DNA of 64,000 nucleotides from positions 1 through 64,000 of the forward strand of contig NZ_AXVD01000004.1 in the NCBI RefSeq assembly GCF_000482385.1, in the 5' to 3' direction. A model generated the notes under the pieces. The model was given only the letters and a program-made list of their open reading frames with translations, made no database searches and was not told the DNA's origin. Shown one piece after another: positions 34,341-43,995 of this stretch (the first letter of the stretch is position 1; each line of letters opens with the position of its first letter). Position numbers and translations under genes: made by a program. This stretch comes from Nocardia sp. CNY236. Its GTDB lineage: Bacteria; Actinomycetota; Actinomycetes; Mycobacteriales; Mycobacteriaceae.

Positions 34341-36329
34341 GTGTCCAAGTTGACGACGGCGGCGAAGCGAGTGCTGCTGGGAAGGCCGTTCCGCAGTGAC
34401 TCGCTGGGTCGCACACTGCTGTCGAAGCGAATCGCGCTCCCGGTGTTCGCCTCCGACGCCATGTCTTCGGTCGCCTACGCGCCCGAGGAGATCTTCCTCG
34501 TGTTGTCCGCCGCCGGCATCTCGGCGTACGTATACGCACCGTGGGTCGGCCTCGCGGTCGCCTTCGTGATGGCGGTCGTGGTGGCCAGCTACCGCCAAAA
34601 CGTACACGCCTATCCCTCCGGTGGTGGCGATTACGAGGTAGCCACCACCAATCTCGGACCCAATGCTGGTCTGACCGTGGGCAGCGCGCTGCTGGTGGAC
34701 TACGTGCTCACCGTCGCGGTGTCGATTTCCTCGGCTGCATCCAACATCGGTTCGGCCATTCCGTTCGTCGCCACGCACAAGGTTTTCTTCGCTGTCGCGG
34801 CCATCGTGCTCCTGACTGCCGTCAATCTGCGCGGCGTGCGCGAATCGGGCACGGCATTCGCGATTCCCACCTACGCGTTCCTCGTCGGCATGTTTCTCAT
34901 GTTGGGTACCGGTTTGCTGCGGATTTTCGTATTCGGCGACGAGCTTCGGGCCGAGTCGGCCGGTTTCGACCTCGATCACGAGGACAGCTATCTCTATGGA
35001 CTCGCGTTCGCCTTTCTGCTCGCTCGTTCGTTCTCTTCCGGCTGTGCCACGCTGACCGGCGTGGAAGCGATCAGCAACGGCGTGCCCGCATTCCGCAAGC
35101 CCAAGTCGCGCAATGCCGCCACGACGCTACTGTTGTTGGGGATCATCGCGATCGTATTGTTGATGGGCATCATTTTATTGGCGCAGAAGGTCGGCGTCGT
35201 CTATGCCAGCAATGTTTCGGACTTGACCGGCGCTCCGGCCGACTATCAGCAGAAGACACTCATCGCTCAGGTCGCCGACGCGGTATTCCACGGCTTCCCG
35301 GTCGGATTCTTCTTCGTCACCATAGTGACCGCGTTGATCCTCGTGCTCGCCGCCAATACCGCCTTCAACGGGTTCCCTGTCCTCGGCTCGGTACTGGCGC
35401 AGGATCGCTACTTGCCACGACAGCTGCACACCCGGGGCGACCGGTTGGCTTTCAGCAATGGCATTCTGTCGTTGTCCGGGGCCGCGATCGCATTCGTGGT
35501 GCTCTTCGGCGCCGAAGTCACCAAGCTGATACAGCTCTACATCATCGGTGTATTCGTCTCCTTCGTCCTCAGCCAGACGGGGATGTTGCGGCATTGGACT
35601 CGGCTACTGCGTACGGAGGTCGACGCCCGGCAGCGGGCGCGCATGCGACGGTCTCGGATCATCAATGCCGTCGGTCTCAGCGCGACGGGCACGGTGCTGG
35701 TGATCGTCGTGATCACCAAGTTCTTTGCCGGCGCGTACATTGCCATCTGCACGATGATCGCGATCTTCGTCGTGATGAAGTCGATTCGCCGGCATTACGA
35801 TTCGGTCGCGCGCGAACTGGACGAGCACGAATGGGATGGCGTGCTGCCGAGTCGCTCGCATTCGGTCGTCTTGGTTTCTCGGTTACATCTGCCGACCCGG
35901 CGCGCGCTGGCCTACGCTCGCGCCACGCGTCCGGACACGTTGGAAGCTGTGACGGTCAACGTCGACGATGCCGACACCCGGACCCTGGTGCGGGAATGGG
36001 AGACCAGTGATATCACTGTGCCGCTCAAGGTGATCGAATCCCCGTATCGAGAGATCACCAAGCCGGTTCTCGACTACGTCAAACGAGTGCGCAAGGACGC
36101 CCCCCGCGATGTCGTGACCGTGTTCATTCCCGAGTACGTCGTCGGACATTGGTGGGAGACGCTGTTGCACAATCAAAGCGCGCTGCGGTTGAAAGGCAGG
36201 TTGCTGTTCGAACCGGGGGTGATGGTCACCAGCGTGCCGTGGCAGCTGAGCTCGTCGGCCCGGGCCAAGGCACCTGGTGTGGTGAACGCTCCGGGTGCGG
36301 TGCGGCGCGGATTCGAGGACCGGGCATGA
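34341..36329 (+). CDS. KimA-like APC-superfamily potassium transporter
   Basis: About 662 residues. Twelve-helix APC core with KimA hallmarks: FASDAMSSVAYAPEEI, YPSGGGDYEVATTNLGPNAGLTVGSALLVDYVLTVAVSISSA, SFSSGCATLTGVEAISNGVPAFRKPKSRNAA, ILVLAANTAFNGFPVLGSVLAQDRYLPRQLHTRGDRLAFSNGI, and a cytosolic C-terminal domain ending HWWETLLHNQSALRLKGRLLF. These match the B. subtilis KimA (YdaO) K+/H+ symporter, recalled from memory. The GTG at 34341 has TATGCT seven bases upstream (leaderless). It is divergent from the two RCK genes. Confidence 0.82.
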   Translation: MSKLTTAAKRVLLGRPFRSDSLGRTLLSKRIALPVFASDAMSSVAYAPEEIFLVLSAAGISAYVYAPWVGLAVAFVMAVVVASYRQNVHAYPSGGGDYEVATTNLGPNAGLTVGSALLVDYVLTVAVSISSAASNIGSAIPFVATHKVFFAVAAIVLLTAVNLRGVRESGTAFAIPTYAFLVGMFLMLGTGLLRIFVFGDELRAESAGFDLDHEDSYLYGLAFAFLLARSFSSGCATLTGVEAISNGVPAFRKPKSRNAATTLLLLGIIAIVLLMGIILLAQKVGVVYASNVSDLTGAPADYQQKTLIAQVADAVFHGFPVGFFFVTIVTALILVLAANTAFNGFPVLGSVLAQDRYLPRQLHTRGDRLAFSNGILSLSGAAIAFVVLFGAEVTKLIQLYIIGVFVSFVLSQTGMLRHWTRLLRTEVDARQRARMRRSRIINAVGLSATGTVLVIVVITKFFAGAYIAICTMIAIFVVMKSIRRHYDSVARELDEHEWDGVLPSRSHSVVLVSRLHLPTRRALAYARATRPDTLEAVTVNVDDADTRTLVREWETSDITVPLKVIESPYREITKPVLDYVKRVRKDAPRDVVTVFIPEYVVGHWWETLLHNQSALRLKGRLLFEPGVMVTSVPWQLSSSARAKAPGVVNAPGAVRRGFEDRA

Positions 36330-36348
36330 CGGTGGCAGGGCAGTCCGA

Positions 36349-37782
36349 ATGAGCGATTGGCGTACACGGATCTTCGACGTACGGCTCGGACCGCCAGGGC
36401 ATGGCGGCTTCTGCGTCGCCCGGCACGAGGGGCGTGTGGTCTTCGTCCGACACGGGCTTCCCGGCGAGCTGGTACGGGCGCAGGTCACCGAGGATCGGGG
36501 GAGCTCGTTCTGCCGAGCCGATGCCATCGAGGTGCTCGAGGCCTCGCCGGATCGGATCCCGCCGGCCTGTGCGGTGTCCGGTCCCGGTGGCGCCGGGTGT
36601 TGTGATTTCTCTTTCGCCACCCCCGCGGCGCAGCGTGCGCTGAAAGCCGCCGTGGTGGCCGAACAGTTGCGGCGGTTGGCCGGAATCACCCGCGAGGTCG
36701 CGGTGGAGCCGATCGGCTCGGGTGAATCGACCGGCGGGTGGCGCACCCGCGTGCGGTTGACGGTCGATGCTCACGGACACGTTGGGGTGCATCGGTACCG
36801 CAGTACCGACGTGATCACCGATCTGCGATGCCCGCAACCGGTCCCGGGAGCGTTGGAAGGACTCGTGGACCGGCAGTGGACACCCGGCGCCGACGTGGTG
36901 ATCGCAGTCGACGGCGACGGTGTGCGCCACATCGTCGAGGTGGCGCCGGTGTCCGACGGGGAGCCGGGTAGGAGTGGCGCCGACCGGCGTGGACCGGGCA
37001 GTCGGCGTTCGACCAGCGGTGGCCGAGCCCACCGGGGTCGTGTGGACGGTCCGCCCCGCGTCCGTCCCGATCGCGATCGGCCATCGGGACGACGTGGCTC
37101 GCAGGGCCACGATCGCGGGGATGGCCGCGGGGATGGCGAGGACATCCGGCGGGATGCAGTCGCCCGGCGCGCCGCCGTGCACGCCGCGCGGGACGAGTGG
37201 GTGGTGGTCGGGAGCGGACGCGCGATCGAATACGTGTCGGGCCGGCGGTGGGAGGTTGCCGCAACCGGCTTCTGGCAGGCGCATCGCGGCGCGGCGCAGC
37301 GCTATTCGGACCTGGTTGCGCAATGGTCGGGGCTCCGTGTCGGGGGGCGCGCCTGGGATCTCTACAGCGGAGCGGGTGTTTTCGCCGCGCGCTTGGCCGA
37401 GCAGGCAGGACGATCCGGCGCAGTGCTCGCGGTGGAATCCTCTCGGACTGCGGTCGCCGATGGCGCGGTCGCGCTGCGCGACGTGCCGGGGGTGGAGTTG
37501 CGTGCCCAGCGGGTGGAGCGTTGGGTGCGAGAACACGCGGGTGCGGCTACGCCCGACGTGGTGGTACTCGATCCGCCTCGTGCGGGGGCTGGCAAACAGG
37601 TGGTTGCCGCGATCACCGCGGCTGGGCCGACGCGGATCATCCACGTCGGATGTGACCCCGCGGCGTTCGCCCGTGATCTGAGCCTGTATCGGTCCGCAGG
37701 CTACGAAGTCGGCGATCTGCGTGCGTTCGACGCGTTTCCGGCTACCCATCACGTCGAATGCCTTGCGCTGTTGGAGCGTTGA
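36349..37782 (+). CDS. TrmA-family class I SAM methyltransferase (Rv2689c-like)
   Basis: 477 residues, 20 bp after the transporter stop. N-terminal TRAM-like part (GHGGFCVARHEGRVVFVRHGLPGE), a CAVSG...GAGCCDFSFATPAAQ cysteine cluster that may hold Fe-S, the SAM motif WDLYSGAGVFAARL, VVVLDPPRAGAGK, the catalytic cysteine in HVGCDPAAFARDL and the closing RAFDAFPATHHVE. These are the RlmD/TrmA features that make 5-methyluridine in RNA. Residues about 205-265 are a Arg/Gly/Asp-rich insertion that breaks the usual fold. Confidence 0.85.
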   Translation: MSDWRTRIFDVRLGPPGHGGFCVARHEGRVVFVRHGLPGELVRAQVTEDRGSSFCRADAIEVLEASPDRIPPACAVSGPGGAGCCDFSFATPAAQRALKAAVVAEQLRRLAGITREVAVEPIGSGESTGGWRTRVRLTVDAHGHVGVHRYRSTDVITDLRCPQPVPGALEGLVDRQWTPGADVVIAVDGDGVRHIVEVAPVSDGEPGRSGADRRGPGSRRSTSGGRAHRGRVDGPPRVRPDRDRPSGRRGSQGHDRGDGRGDGEDIRRDAVARRAAVHAARDEWVVVGSGRAIEYVSGRRWEVAATGFWQAHRGAAQRYSDLVAQWSGLRVGGRAWDLYSGAGVFAARLAEQAGRSGAVLAVESSRTAVADGAVALRDVPGVELRAQRVERWVREHAGAATPDVVVLDPPRAGAGKQVVAAITAAGPTRIIHVGCDPAAFARDLSLYRSAGYEVGDLRAFDAFPATHHVECLALLER

Positions 37783-37785
37783 GCG

Positions 37786-38589
37786 TCAGTCCTCGTACCT
37801 GGGTGGACGGTGGTCACGGTGCGCGCGCATCGCCTCGTCGAAATTACCGGTGGTGAGACTCACGTAGAGCTGAGCGGTGCCCTCGTGTTGCATATGCGAT
37901 TCGAATCCGCCCGCCTCCATTCCGCTCCACAACATGCGTTTGGTGAGTTCGGTGCCGACTCGACTGAAGCCGATGATGCGCTCGGCCAGCTCATAGCACG
38001 TGTCGAACAGCTTCTCCGCGGGGACCGTACGCGAGACCAGTCCGATGCTCTCGGCCTCGCGCGCGTCGACGTCACGACCGGAGAGCATGATCTCGAAGGC
38101 GCGAGACGAGCCGACGGCTCGCGGCAGCAGATAGCTGAGACCGAGTTCGGCGGAGGTCAGGCCGTTGTTGATCCCTGCGGCACGGAAGTACGCGTGCTCG
38201 GCGGCGATCCGAATATCGGTACCGATACCGAGACAGAATCCGCCGCCGATCGCCGGGCCGTTGATTGCGGCGATCACCGGTTGATGCATTCGACGCAACG
38301 TGATCATCACGTCGTTGAGCAGGTCCATCGAGCGTCGGGCGACACTGGTGGTGGTCAACCCCTCGACGTTGGGCACCGTTCCCGAGCCGGTAAGGTCGGC
38401 GCCGGAACAGAATCCGTGTCCTGCACCGGTCAGTACGACGACCCGGACGGTGTTGTCGGCGCTGACCTGCTCGAGCGCGCTGCGCAGCGGAATCATCACG
38501 TCGAACGCCATCGCGTTCATTCGGTCGGGACGATTGAGCGTTACCAGAGCGACATATGGCAGCGGTCTGTCGATGAGCACGAACGACAT
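37786..38589 (-). CDS. Enoyl-CoA hydratase/isomerase family protein
   Basis: 267 residues. Crotonase motifs: VVVLTGAGHGFCSGADLTG, INGPAIGGGFCLGIGTDIRIAAEHAYF and the structurally conserved AELGLSYLLPRAVG; the second catalytic Glu lies in the AELG segment. Could be an enoyl-CoA hydratase of the EchA12/EchA15 type in fatty-acid or branched-chain degradation. The ATG at 38589 has a GGAGGT site. Convergent with the methyltransferase gene, 3 bp apart, and divergent from dxs. Confidence 0.88.
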   Translation of the reverse strand: MSFVLIDRPLPYVALVTLNRPDRMNAMAFDVMIPLRSALEQVSADNTVRVVVLTGAGHGFCSGADLTGSGTVPNVEGLTTTSVARRSMDLLNDVMITLRRMHQPVIAAINGPAIGGGFCLGIGTDIRIAAEHAYFRAAGINNGLTSAELGLSYLLPRAVGSSRAFEIMLSGRDVDAREAESIGLVSRTVPAEKLFDTCYELAERIIGFSRVGTELTKRMLWSGMEAGGFESHMQHEGTAQLYVSLTTGNFDEAMRAHRDHRPPRYED

Positions 38590-38817
38590 ACGACCTCCGA
38601 TCGGTGTCGTTGTCGAATATAGGCGCGCCGCCGGCTCCATGGCGCAAAAAGCGTTCCCCACATACTCGACGCAGTGTCGCCGCGGGCCGAGTATGGTGTG
38701 ACGAGAGTCGCATTTCGTCGCGATTTCGGGTGATGAGGCGGCTCTCGCGGGGGTGCGCCGGTCGTCGCTCCGTAGACTGATCGGATCTGATGCGCTATCC
38801 GGAGGGAGCTAGTACAG

Positions 38818-40716
38818 GTGGGAGTCCTTTCCCGGGTCGACTCGCCCGAAGATCTGCGCCGGCTGACGATACCGCAAGTGCACGAACTGGCAGCGGACAT
38901 TCGTGGGTTTCTGGTGCAGAAGGTCGCTGCGACGGGTGGGCATCTCGGGCCCAACCTCGGTGTCGTCGAACTCACCATCGCATTGCACCGAATCTTCGAC
39001 TCGCCGGCCGACCCACTGATCTTCGATACCGGGCACCAGGCCTACGTCCACAAGATCCTGACCGGTCGCAAAGATCTGTTCGATTCATTGCGTAAGCGCG
39101 GCGGCTTGTCCGGCTACCCGAGTCGAAGCGAAAGTGCGCACGACTGGGTGGAGTCCTCGCACGCGTCCGCAGCGTTGTCCTACGCGGACGGGCTGGCGAA
39201 AGCGTTCGCGCTGAGTGGGCAGGATCGGCATGTGGTGGCGATCGTGGGGGACGGGGCGCTCACCGGTGGTATGTGCTGGGAGGCTCTCAACAACATCGCC
39301 GCTGCTCCGGACCGTCCGGTCGTCGTTGTGGTCAACGACAACGGTCGGTCCTACGCGCCGACGATCGGTGGCTTGGCAGACCAGTTGACCGCGCTGCGCA
39401 CGCAACCCGCGTACGAGCATGCTCTGCACACGGGCAGGCGTCTGTTGAAGAGCATCCCCCGGGTGGGTGAATCGGCGTATTCGATGGCACACGCGGTGAA
39501 GGCCGGCATCAAGGACGCCGTCAGTCCGCAGGAATTGTTCAGTGATCTGGGCCTGAAGTATGTCGGTCCGGTGGATGGCCACGATATCCTCGCGCTCGAG
39601 GCGGCGCTGCGGCGGGCCAAGGACTTCGGCGGCCCGGTCGTGGTGCATGCCGTGACGCAGAAAGGCCGTGGCTATGCTCCGGCCGAGAACCATGTGGCCG
39701 ATCAGATGCACGCGTGTGGCCCGATCGACCCGGAGACCGGGCTTCCCGTCGACAACCCCCGAACGGTGGACTGGACGTCGGTGTTCTCCACCGAACTGAT
39801 CGCGCACGCCGAGCGTCGCGCCGACATCGTCGCGATCACCGCCGCGATGCCGGGGCCGACCGGACTCGCGGCGTTCGGCGAGCGCTTTCCCGACCGTATG
39901 TTCGATGTCGGCATCGCCGAGCAGCACGCCATGACCTCGGCGGCGGGACTCGCGCTCGGCGGCATGCACCCGGTGGTCGCGATCTATTCGACGTTTCTCA
40001 ACCGCGCCTTCGATCAACTGCTGATGGATGTGGCCTTGCTGAAGCAGCCGGTGACCGTGGTGCTGGACCGGGCCGGGGTCACCGGCTCCGATGGTGCGAG
40101 CCACAACGGAATGTGGGATCTGTCGGTGCTCGGCATCGTTCCCGGTATTCGGGTCGCTGCCCCGCGTGACGCGACGACGCTGCGTGATGAATTGGCGGAG
40201 GCGCTGGCGGTCGGCGACGGACCCACTGCGTTGCGCTTTCCGAAGGGGAGTGTCGCCGAGGACATCACAGCGATCGAGCGGCTGGATGACGTGGACGTCT
40301 TACGCATGGCCGATCCCGAGGTCGGCTCGGCGCATGCCGTCCGCGGCGACGTGCTCCTGATTGCCGTGGGCTCGTTCGCCAAGGTCGCGCTGGACGCGGC
40401 GGATGCCCTGGACGCCGAGGGGGCTTCGATCACCGTGGTCGATCCGCGCTGGGTGCTGCCGGTGTCCGACACGCTGGTGAAACTCGCCGAGAACTACCGG
40501 CTCGTGGTCACCGTGGAGGACGGAGGACTGCACGGTGGGATCGGTGCGACCGTGTCGGCCCGCCTGCGCAGCTCCGGGCTGGACATCCCGACTCGCGATC
40601 TCGGTGTGCCGCAACAGTTTCTGGACCACGCCTCCAGGGGTGAAGTGCATGCCGAACTCGACCTGACCGCTGCTGATGTCGCACGACAGATCAGTGGGTG
40701 GCTGGCTGCCCTCTGA
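38818..40716 (+). CDS. dxs: 1-Deoxy-D-xylulose-5-phosphate synthase
   Basis: 632 residues, thiamine-diphosphate enzyme, first step of the MEP pathway to isoprenoids. Motifs: [50 protein letters not shown] (ThDP/Mg site), [19 protein letters not shown] with the acid/base Glu, [15 protein letters not shown], and [10 protein letters not shown]. Full length. GTG start with GGAGGGAG about ten bases upstream. Ends in a 20-bp palindrome shared with the convergent RNase D gene. Confidence 0.96.
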   Translation: MGVLSRVDSPEDLRRLTIPQVHELAADIRGFLVQKVAATGGHLGPNLGVVELTIALHRIFDSPADPLIFDTGHQAYVHKILTGRKDLFDSLRKRGGLSGYPSRSESAHDWVESSHASAALSYADGLAKAFALSGQDRHVVAIVGDGALTGGMCWEALNNIAAAPDRPVVVVVNDNGRSYAPTIGGLADQLTALRTQPAYEHALHTGRRLLKSIPRVGESAYSMAHAVKAGIKDAVSPQELFSDLGLKYVGPVDGHDILALEAALRRAKDFGGPVVVHAVTQKGRGYAPAENHVADQMHACGPIDPETGLPVDNPRTVDWTSVFSTELIAHAERRADIVAITAAMPGPTGLAAFGERFPDRMFDVGIAEQHAMTSAAGLALGGMHPVVAIYSTFLNRAFDQLLMDVALLKQPVTVVLDRAGVTGSDGASHNGMWDLSVLGIVPGIRVAAPRDATTLRDELAEALAVGDGPTALRFPKGSVAEDITAIERLDDVDVLRMADPEVGSAHAVRGDVLLIAVGSFAKVALDAADALDAEGASITVVDPRWVLPVSDTLVKLAENYRLVVTVEDGGLHGGIGATVSARLRSSGLDIPTRDLGVPQQFLDHASRGEVHAELDLTAADVARQISGWLAAL

Positions 40717-40729
40717 CTGCAGTCAGAGG
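40710..40729. terminator. 20-bp perfect palindrome at the dxs stop
   Basis: CCTCTGACTGCAGTCAGAGG covers the dxs TGA and forms an 8-bp stem with a four-base loop. It lies between two convergent genes and probably ends transcription from both sides. Confidence 0.6.
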
Positions 40730-40749
40730 TGTATCCACGGACTCGGGCC

Positions 40750-41988
40750 TCAGTCCGGGGCGCACACTGCGGGTGCCAACCGCGAGACCGTGAGCGCCCG
40801 TTGCCAGGGCCGGGCACGGCCGGCGGCGAGAAAGTCGTCGACCTCGCGGGGGTCGGCATCGCGATAGTCGGTCAGTCCGTCCCAGCACAGCCGGCGGACC
40901 AAATCCGGGGCGAGTAGGTTCTCCACCGGTATCGAGTGTTCGGTCGACAGCTCACTCATCGCGGCGCGTGCCCGGGACAGGCGGGCGGCTGCGGCCGGGT
41001 CGCGTCGTTCCCAGCGGTTGACCGGCGGCGGACCATCGAAGGGCTGAGCCATCGGCGGTAACTCGTGGTCGGGCAGCGTGCGCCCGCGCTCGACCGCGGC
41101 CAACCAGTCACGCGAGTAGCGGCGCTGTCGCGGCCCGCCGAATACCGGCAGGGCCCGCAATTGCGTGAGGGATTTGGGCTCGGCGGTCGCCGCGGCGATG
41201 ATCGCCGAATCAGGCAGAATGCGCGCGGGCGCCACATCACGGGACCGGGCCAGCGCGTCCCGGACGGACCACACTTCGCGCACTATCGCGAGCTGCCGGC
41301 CGCGGCGCAGCGTGTGGATCCCGGAGGTGCGTCGCCACCGGTCGGCCTTCGTCGCCGGCGGGCCGACCGTCCGGATGTGTTCGAATTCTTGTATCGCCCA
41401 CGCCGTCTTTCCTTGATGCCGCAATGTCTCGGCGACCGCGTCGCGGAGTTCGAGCAGAAGTTCGACATCGAGCGCTGCATAGTTGAGCCAGTCGTCGGGA
41501 AGCGGTCGACTGGACCAATCGGCCGCACCGTGCCCCTTGCGCAATTCTCGGCCGAGTAGGCGCTGCACCATCGCCGCGAGTCCCACACGATCGAAGCCTG
41601 CCAGGCGCCCACCCAGTTCGGTGTCGAACAGTCGAGCCGGGCGCAAGCCGAGTTCGGCCAGACCGGGCAGGTCTTGGTCTGCCGAATGCAGGACCCATTC
41701 CAGGCCGTTGATCGCCTCCGCCAGTGCCGTGAGCCCGTCGGCCACCGGAATCGGGTCGATGAGAAATGTGCCCGCGCCTGCTCGACGCAACTGGATCAGG
41801 TACGCGCGGGCCGAATACCGAAAACCGGAGGCGCGTTCGGCGTCCACGGCCAGAGGTCCCGTGCCCGCGCTCAGCCGAGCGGCGGCAGCGGTGATGTCTG
41901 CGGCGGTGTCCAGTACCGGAGGCACACCGTCGGCAGGCGCGAGCAAAGGCGTCGCAGCCGAAAGTTCGGATTCGTCTGGTACGGACAT
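40750..41988 (-). CDS. Ribonuclease D-like 3'-5' exonuclease with HRDC domain (Rv2681-like)
   Basis: 412 residues. DEDD exonuclease core: GPLAVDAERASGFRY (DxE), WVLHSADQDLPGLAELG (D), and DWLNYAALDVELLLELRD (Y-x3-D, DEDDy). Then an HRDC domain (RGRQLAIVREVWSVRDALARSRDVAPARILPDSAIIAAA). Trims tRNA or other RNA 3' ends. ATG 41988 is preferred to an extended start at 42039 whose extra residues are not conserved-looking. DUF3000 gene lies 103 bp upstream on the same strand. Confidence 0.9.
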   Translation of the reverse strand: MSVPDESELSAATPLLAPADGVPPVLDTAADITAAAARLSAGTGPLAVDAERASGFRYSARAYLIQLRRAGAGTFLIDPIPVADGLTALAEAINGLEWVLHSADQDLPGLAELGLRPARLFDTELGGRLAGFDRVGLAAMVQRLLGRELRKGHGAADWSSRPLPDDWLNYAALDVELLLELRDAVAETLRHQGKTAWAIQEFEHIRTVGPPATKADRWRRTSGIHTLRRGRQLAIVREVWSVRDALARSRDVAPARILPDSAIIAAATAEPKSLTQLRALPVFGGPRQRRYSRDWLAAVERGRTLPDHELPPMAQPFDGPPPVNRWERRDPAAAARLSRARAAMSELSTEHSIPVENLLAPDLVRRLCWDGLTDYRDADPREVDDFLAAGRARPWQRALTVSRLAPAVCAPD

Positions 41989-42091
41989 GGTGTTGAACTC
42001 TACGTGCCTGCTTGGCAGTGTGGCCGACCTGTCGTCCATCGGTCGGTCTATGCGACCGCCGCTGCACGGCGAGTCGAGCGCGATGTTGCGA

Positions 42092-42730
42092 CTACGCGTG
42101 CTCGTCGGGTGGGCCGGGGCGCACCTGCAGTTGGGTCACTCCGGCCGGAGGGAGCCCGGCCGCGTAGGCCAGTACCTCGCAGAATGCTTCCAGGTGCGGC
42201 CGTAGGTCGGTCGTCGTCGGAGTCCAGGAGGCCCGAAGCTCCAACTGGTGCGCGCGCGGGGGACCAGCAATGTCGCCATAACGCACCGAACTGGTCGAGG
42301 TCACCGTGCCGCCGAGGGCGGTGAACGGTTCGGTCCGCGATTCCAGCGCATCCACCAGCCAGCTCCACGCCACCTCGGGCAACAGCGGGTCGGTCGCCAG
42401 TGCGGCGTCGATGTCGGCCTGGACATAGGCGACCAGACGGAGGGTGCCGTGCCAGGTGTCGTCGCCGTCCGGGTCGTGCAGCAGGATCAGTCTGCCGAAG
42501 GCGTCGCCCTCGGAGTCGGCCGGGACAGATGCGGCCTCCGGGTGCGCGACCTCGGCGCCGATGGCATAGGAATACGGTGCGAGTCGTTGCGGCGGCCGGA
42601 TGGGCGCGAGCTCGATCCGGGGATGCACAGTAGCGGTGCCCATCGCTTCGACCGCGGCGCGAAACTGAGCCGGCTCGCCATGGGGTCCCTCGGTCGGTGC
42701 GGCGCCGTCGCGGATGTCGAGCGGTGTCAC
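42092..42730 (-). CDS. DUF3000 protein (Rv2680-like)
   Basis: About 212 residues from the GTG at 42730, matching the family length; a longer frame to 42832 adds a Pro/Gly-rich tail and is rejected. Core: [104 protein letters not shown]. Function unknown; conserved partner of hemE and RNase D. TACCGT lies eight bases before the start. Confidence 0.85.
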   Translation of the reverse strand: MTPLDIRDGAAPTEGPHGEPAQFRAAVEAMGTATVHPRIELAPIRPPQRLAPYSYAIGAEVAHPEAASVPADSEGDAFGRLILLHDPDGDDTWHGTLRLVAYVQADIDAALATDPLLPEVAWSWLVDALESRTEPFTALGGTVTSTSSVRYGDIAGPPRAHQLELRASWTPTTTDLRPHLEAFCEVLAYAAGLPPAGVTQLQVRPGPPDEHA

Positions 42731-42861
42731 GAGTGCTGACGGTAGACCGTACCCGCCCAGTGCAGTCGGAGGCGCGCCGCACCGCACGCCGAGCGGGCCG
42801 TGAGCCACCCACGGCGGCCTGGGGGCTGTCACCGGGCCGGGGCCCGCCTACGATGGCCCTG

Positions 42862-43917
42862 ATGAGCACTCGAACCCGTCGCCGGTTGACCGATGCCCCC
42901 TTCCTGGCCGCTGCCACCGGTGAGAGGCCGAGCCGGCGGCCCGTTTGGTTCATGCGCCAGGCCGGACGTTCACTGCCCGAATACCGCGATGTGCGTGCAG
43001 GCATCGGCATGCTCGAATCGTGCTTCGATCCGGAGTTGGTGTGCGAGATCACGATGCAGCCGATCCGCAGGTATGCCGTCGATGCGGCCATCTTGTTCTC
43101 CGATATCGTCGTGCCGCTCAAAGCCGCAGGAATCGACCTGGACATCTTGCCGGGCACCGGTCCGGTGGTTGCGGCCCCGGTACGCACGGTCGGGGATGTA
43201 CGCGCGTTGCCTCGCTTGCGTCCCGAGGAGGTGGGCGCAGTCGCCGACGGTGTGCGCCTGTTGGTCGACGCGCTGGGCGAGACTCCGTTGATCGGATTCG
43301 CTGGAGCGCCGTTCACCCTCGCTTCCTACCTGGTGGAAGGTGGACCGAGCAAGAACCATGAGCGCACCAAGGCGATGATGTATGCCGACCCACAAACCTG
43401 GCATGCGCTTCTCGGCGTACTCACCGACATCACCATTGCATTCCTCCAGGTCCAACTGGCTGCGGGCGTCGATGCGATTCAATTGTTCGACTCGTGGGCC
43501 GGTGCGCTCACCGAAGCCGACTACCGTAGCTTCGTACTCCCGCACTCACAGCGGGTCTTCGCGGAGATCGCCGATGCGGGCGTCCCGCGGATCCACTTCG
43601 GCGTGGGGACCGGAGAGCTGCTGGGCGCGATGGCCGAGGCGGGCGCCGACGTGGTGGGTGTCGATTGGCGAGTACCGCTGAACGATGCCGTGCGTCGGGT
43701 CGGACCTGGAAAAGCGCTGCAGGGCAATCTCGATCCCGCGGTGCTGTTCGCGGGAACGGCAGCGATCGAGGCGCATGTCCGCCGCATCCTGCGCGAAGCG
43801 GACGAGGCGATCACGTTGGGCGCGTCCGGCCACATCTTCAACTTGGGCCACGGGGTGCTCCCGGACACCGACCCAGCAGCACTCGGTGCCGTGGTCGATC
43901 TCGTTCACGAAATGTAG
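42862..43917 (+). CDS. hemE: Uroporphyrinogen decarboxylase
   Basis: 351 residues. Signature [16 protein letters not shown] near the N-terminus, [43 protein letters not shown] and [15 protein letters not shown] at the end. Converts uroporphyrinogen III to coproporphyrinogen III in haem synthesis. The ATG at 42862 has TACGAT exactly seven bases upstream, so it is leaderless; an ATG nine bases earlier overlaps that box. hemY follows 78 bp downstream. Confidence 0.96.
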   Translation: MSTRTRRRLTDAPFLAAATGERPSRRPVWFMRQAGRSLPEYRDVRAGIGMLESCFDPELVCEITMQPIRRYAVDAAILFSDIVVPLKAAGIDLDILPGTGPVVAAPVRTVGDVRALPRLRPEEVGAVADGVRLLVDALGETPLIGFAGAPFTLASYLVEGGPSKNHERTKAMMYADPQTWHALLGVLTDITIAFLQVQLAAGVDAIQLFDSWAGALTEADYRSFVLPHSQRVFAEIADAGVPRIHFGVGTGELLGAMAEAGADVVGVDWRVPLNDAVRRVGPGKALQGNLDPAVLFAGTAAIEAHVRRILREADEAITLGASGHIFNLGHGVLPDTDPAALGAVVDLVHEM

Positions 43918-43995
43918 CGCCGGAGGGTGTGGGACGGGGCACAAGGGCCTCGGCCGCTCGGCACCTGCGGTTCGGTCGCGCGATACGGTCGGGGC

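Noticed and set aside
34184..34462. Extended N-terminus of the second RCK protein.
   Set aside because: The GTG at 34183 has a ribosome site and puts the Rossmann motif at the N-terminus as in the family.
34541..36010. 489-codon plus-strand frame within the KimA-like gene.
   Set aside because: Arg/His-rich translation in another frame of a clear membrane transporter; shadow.
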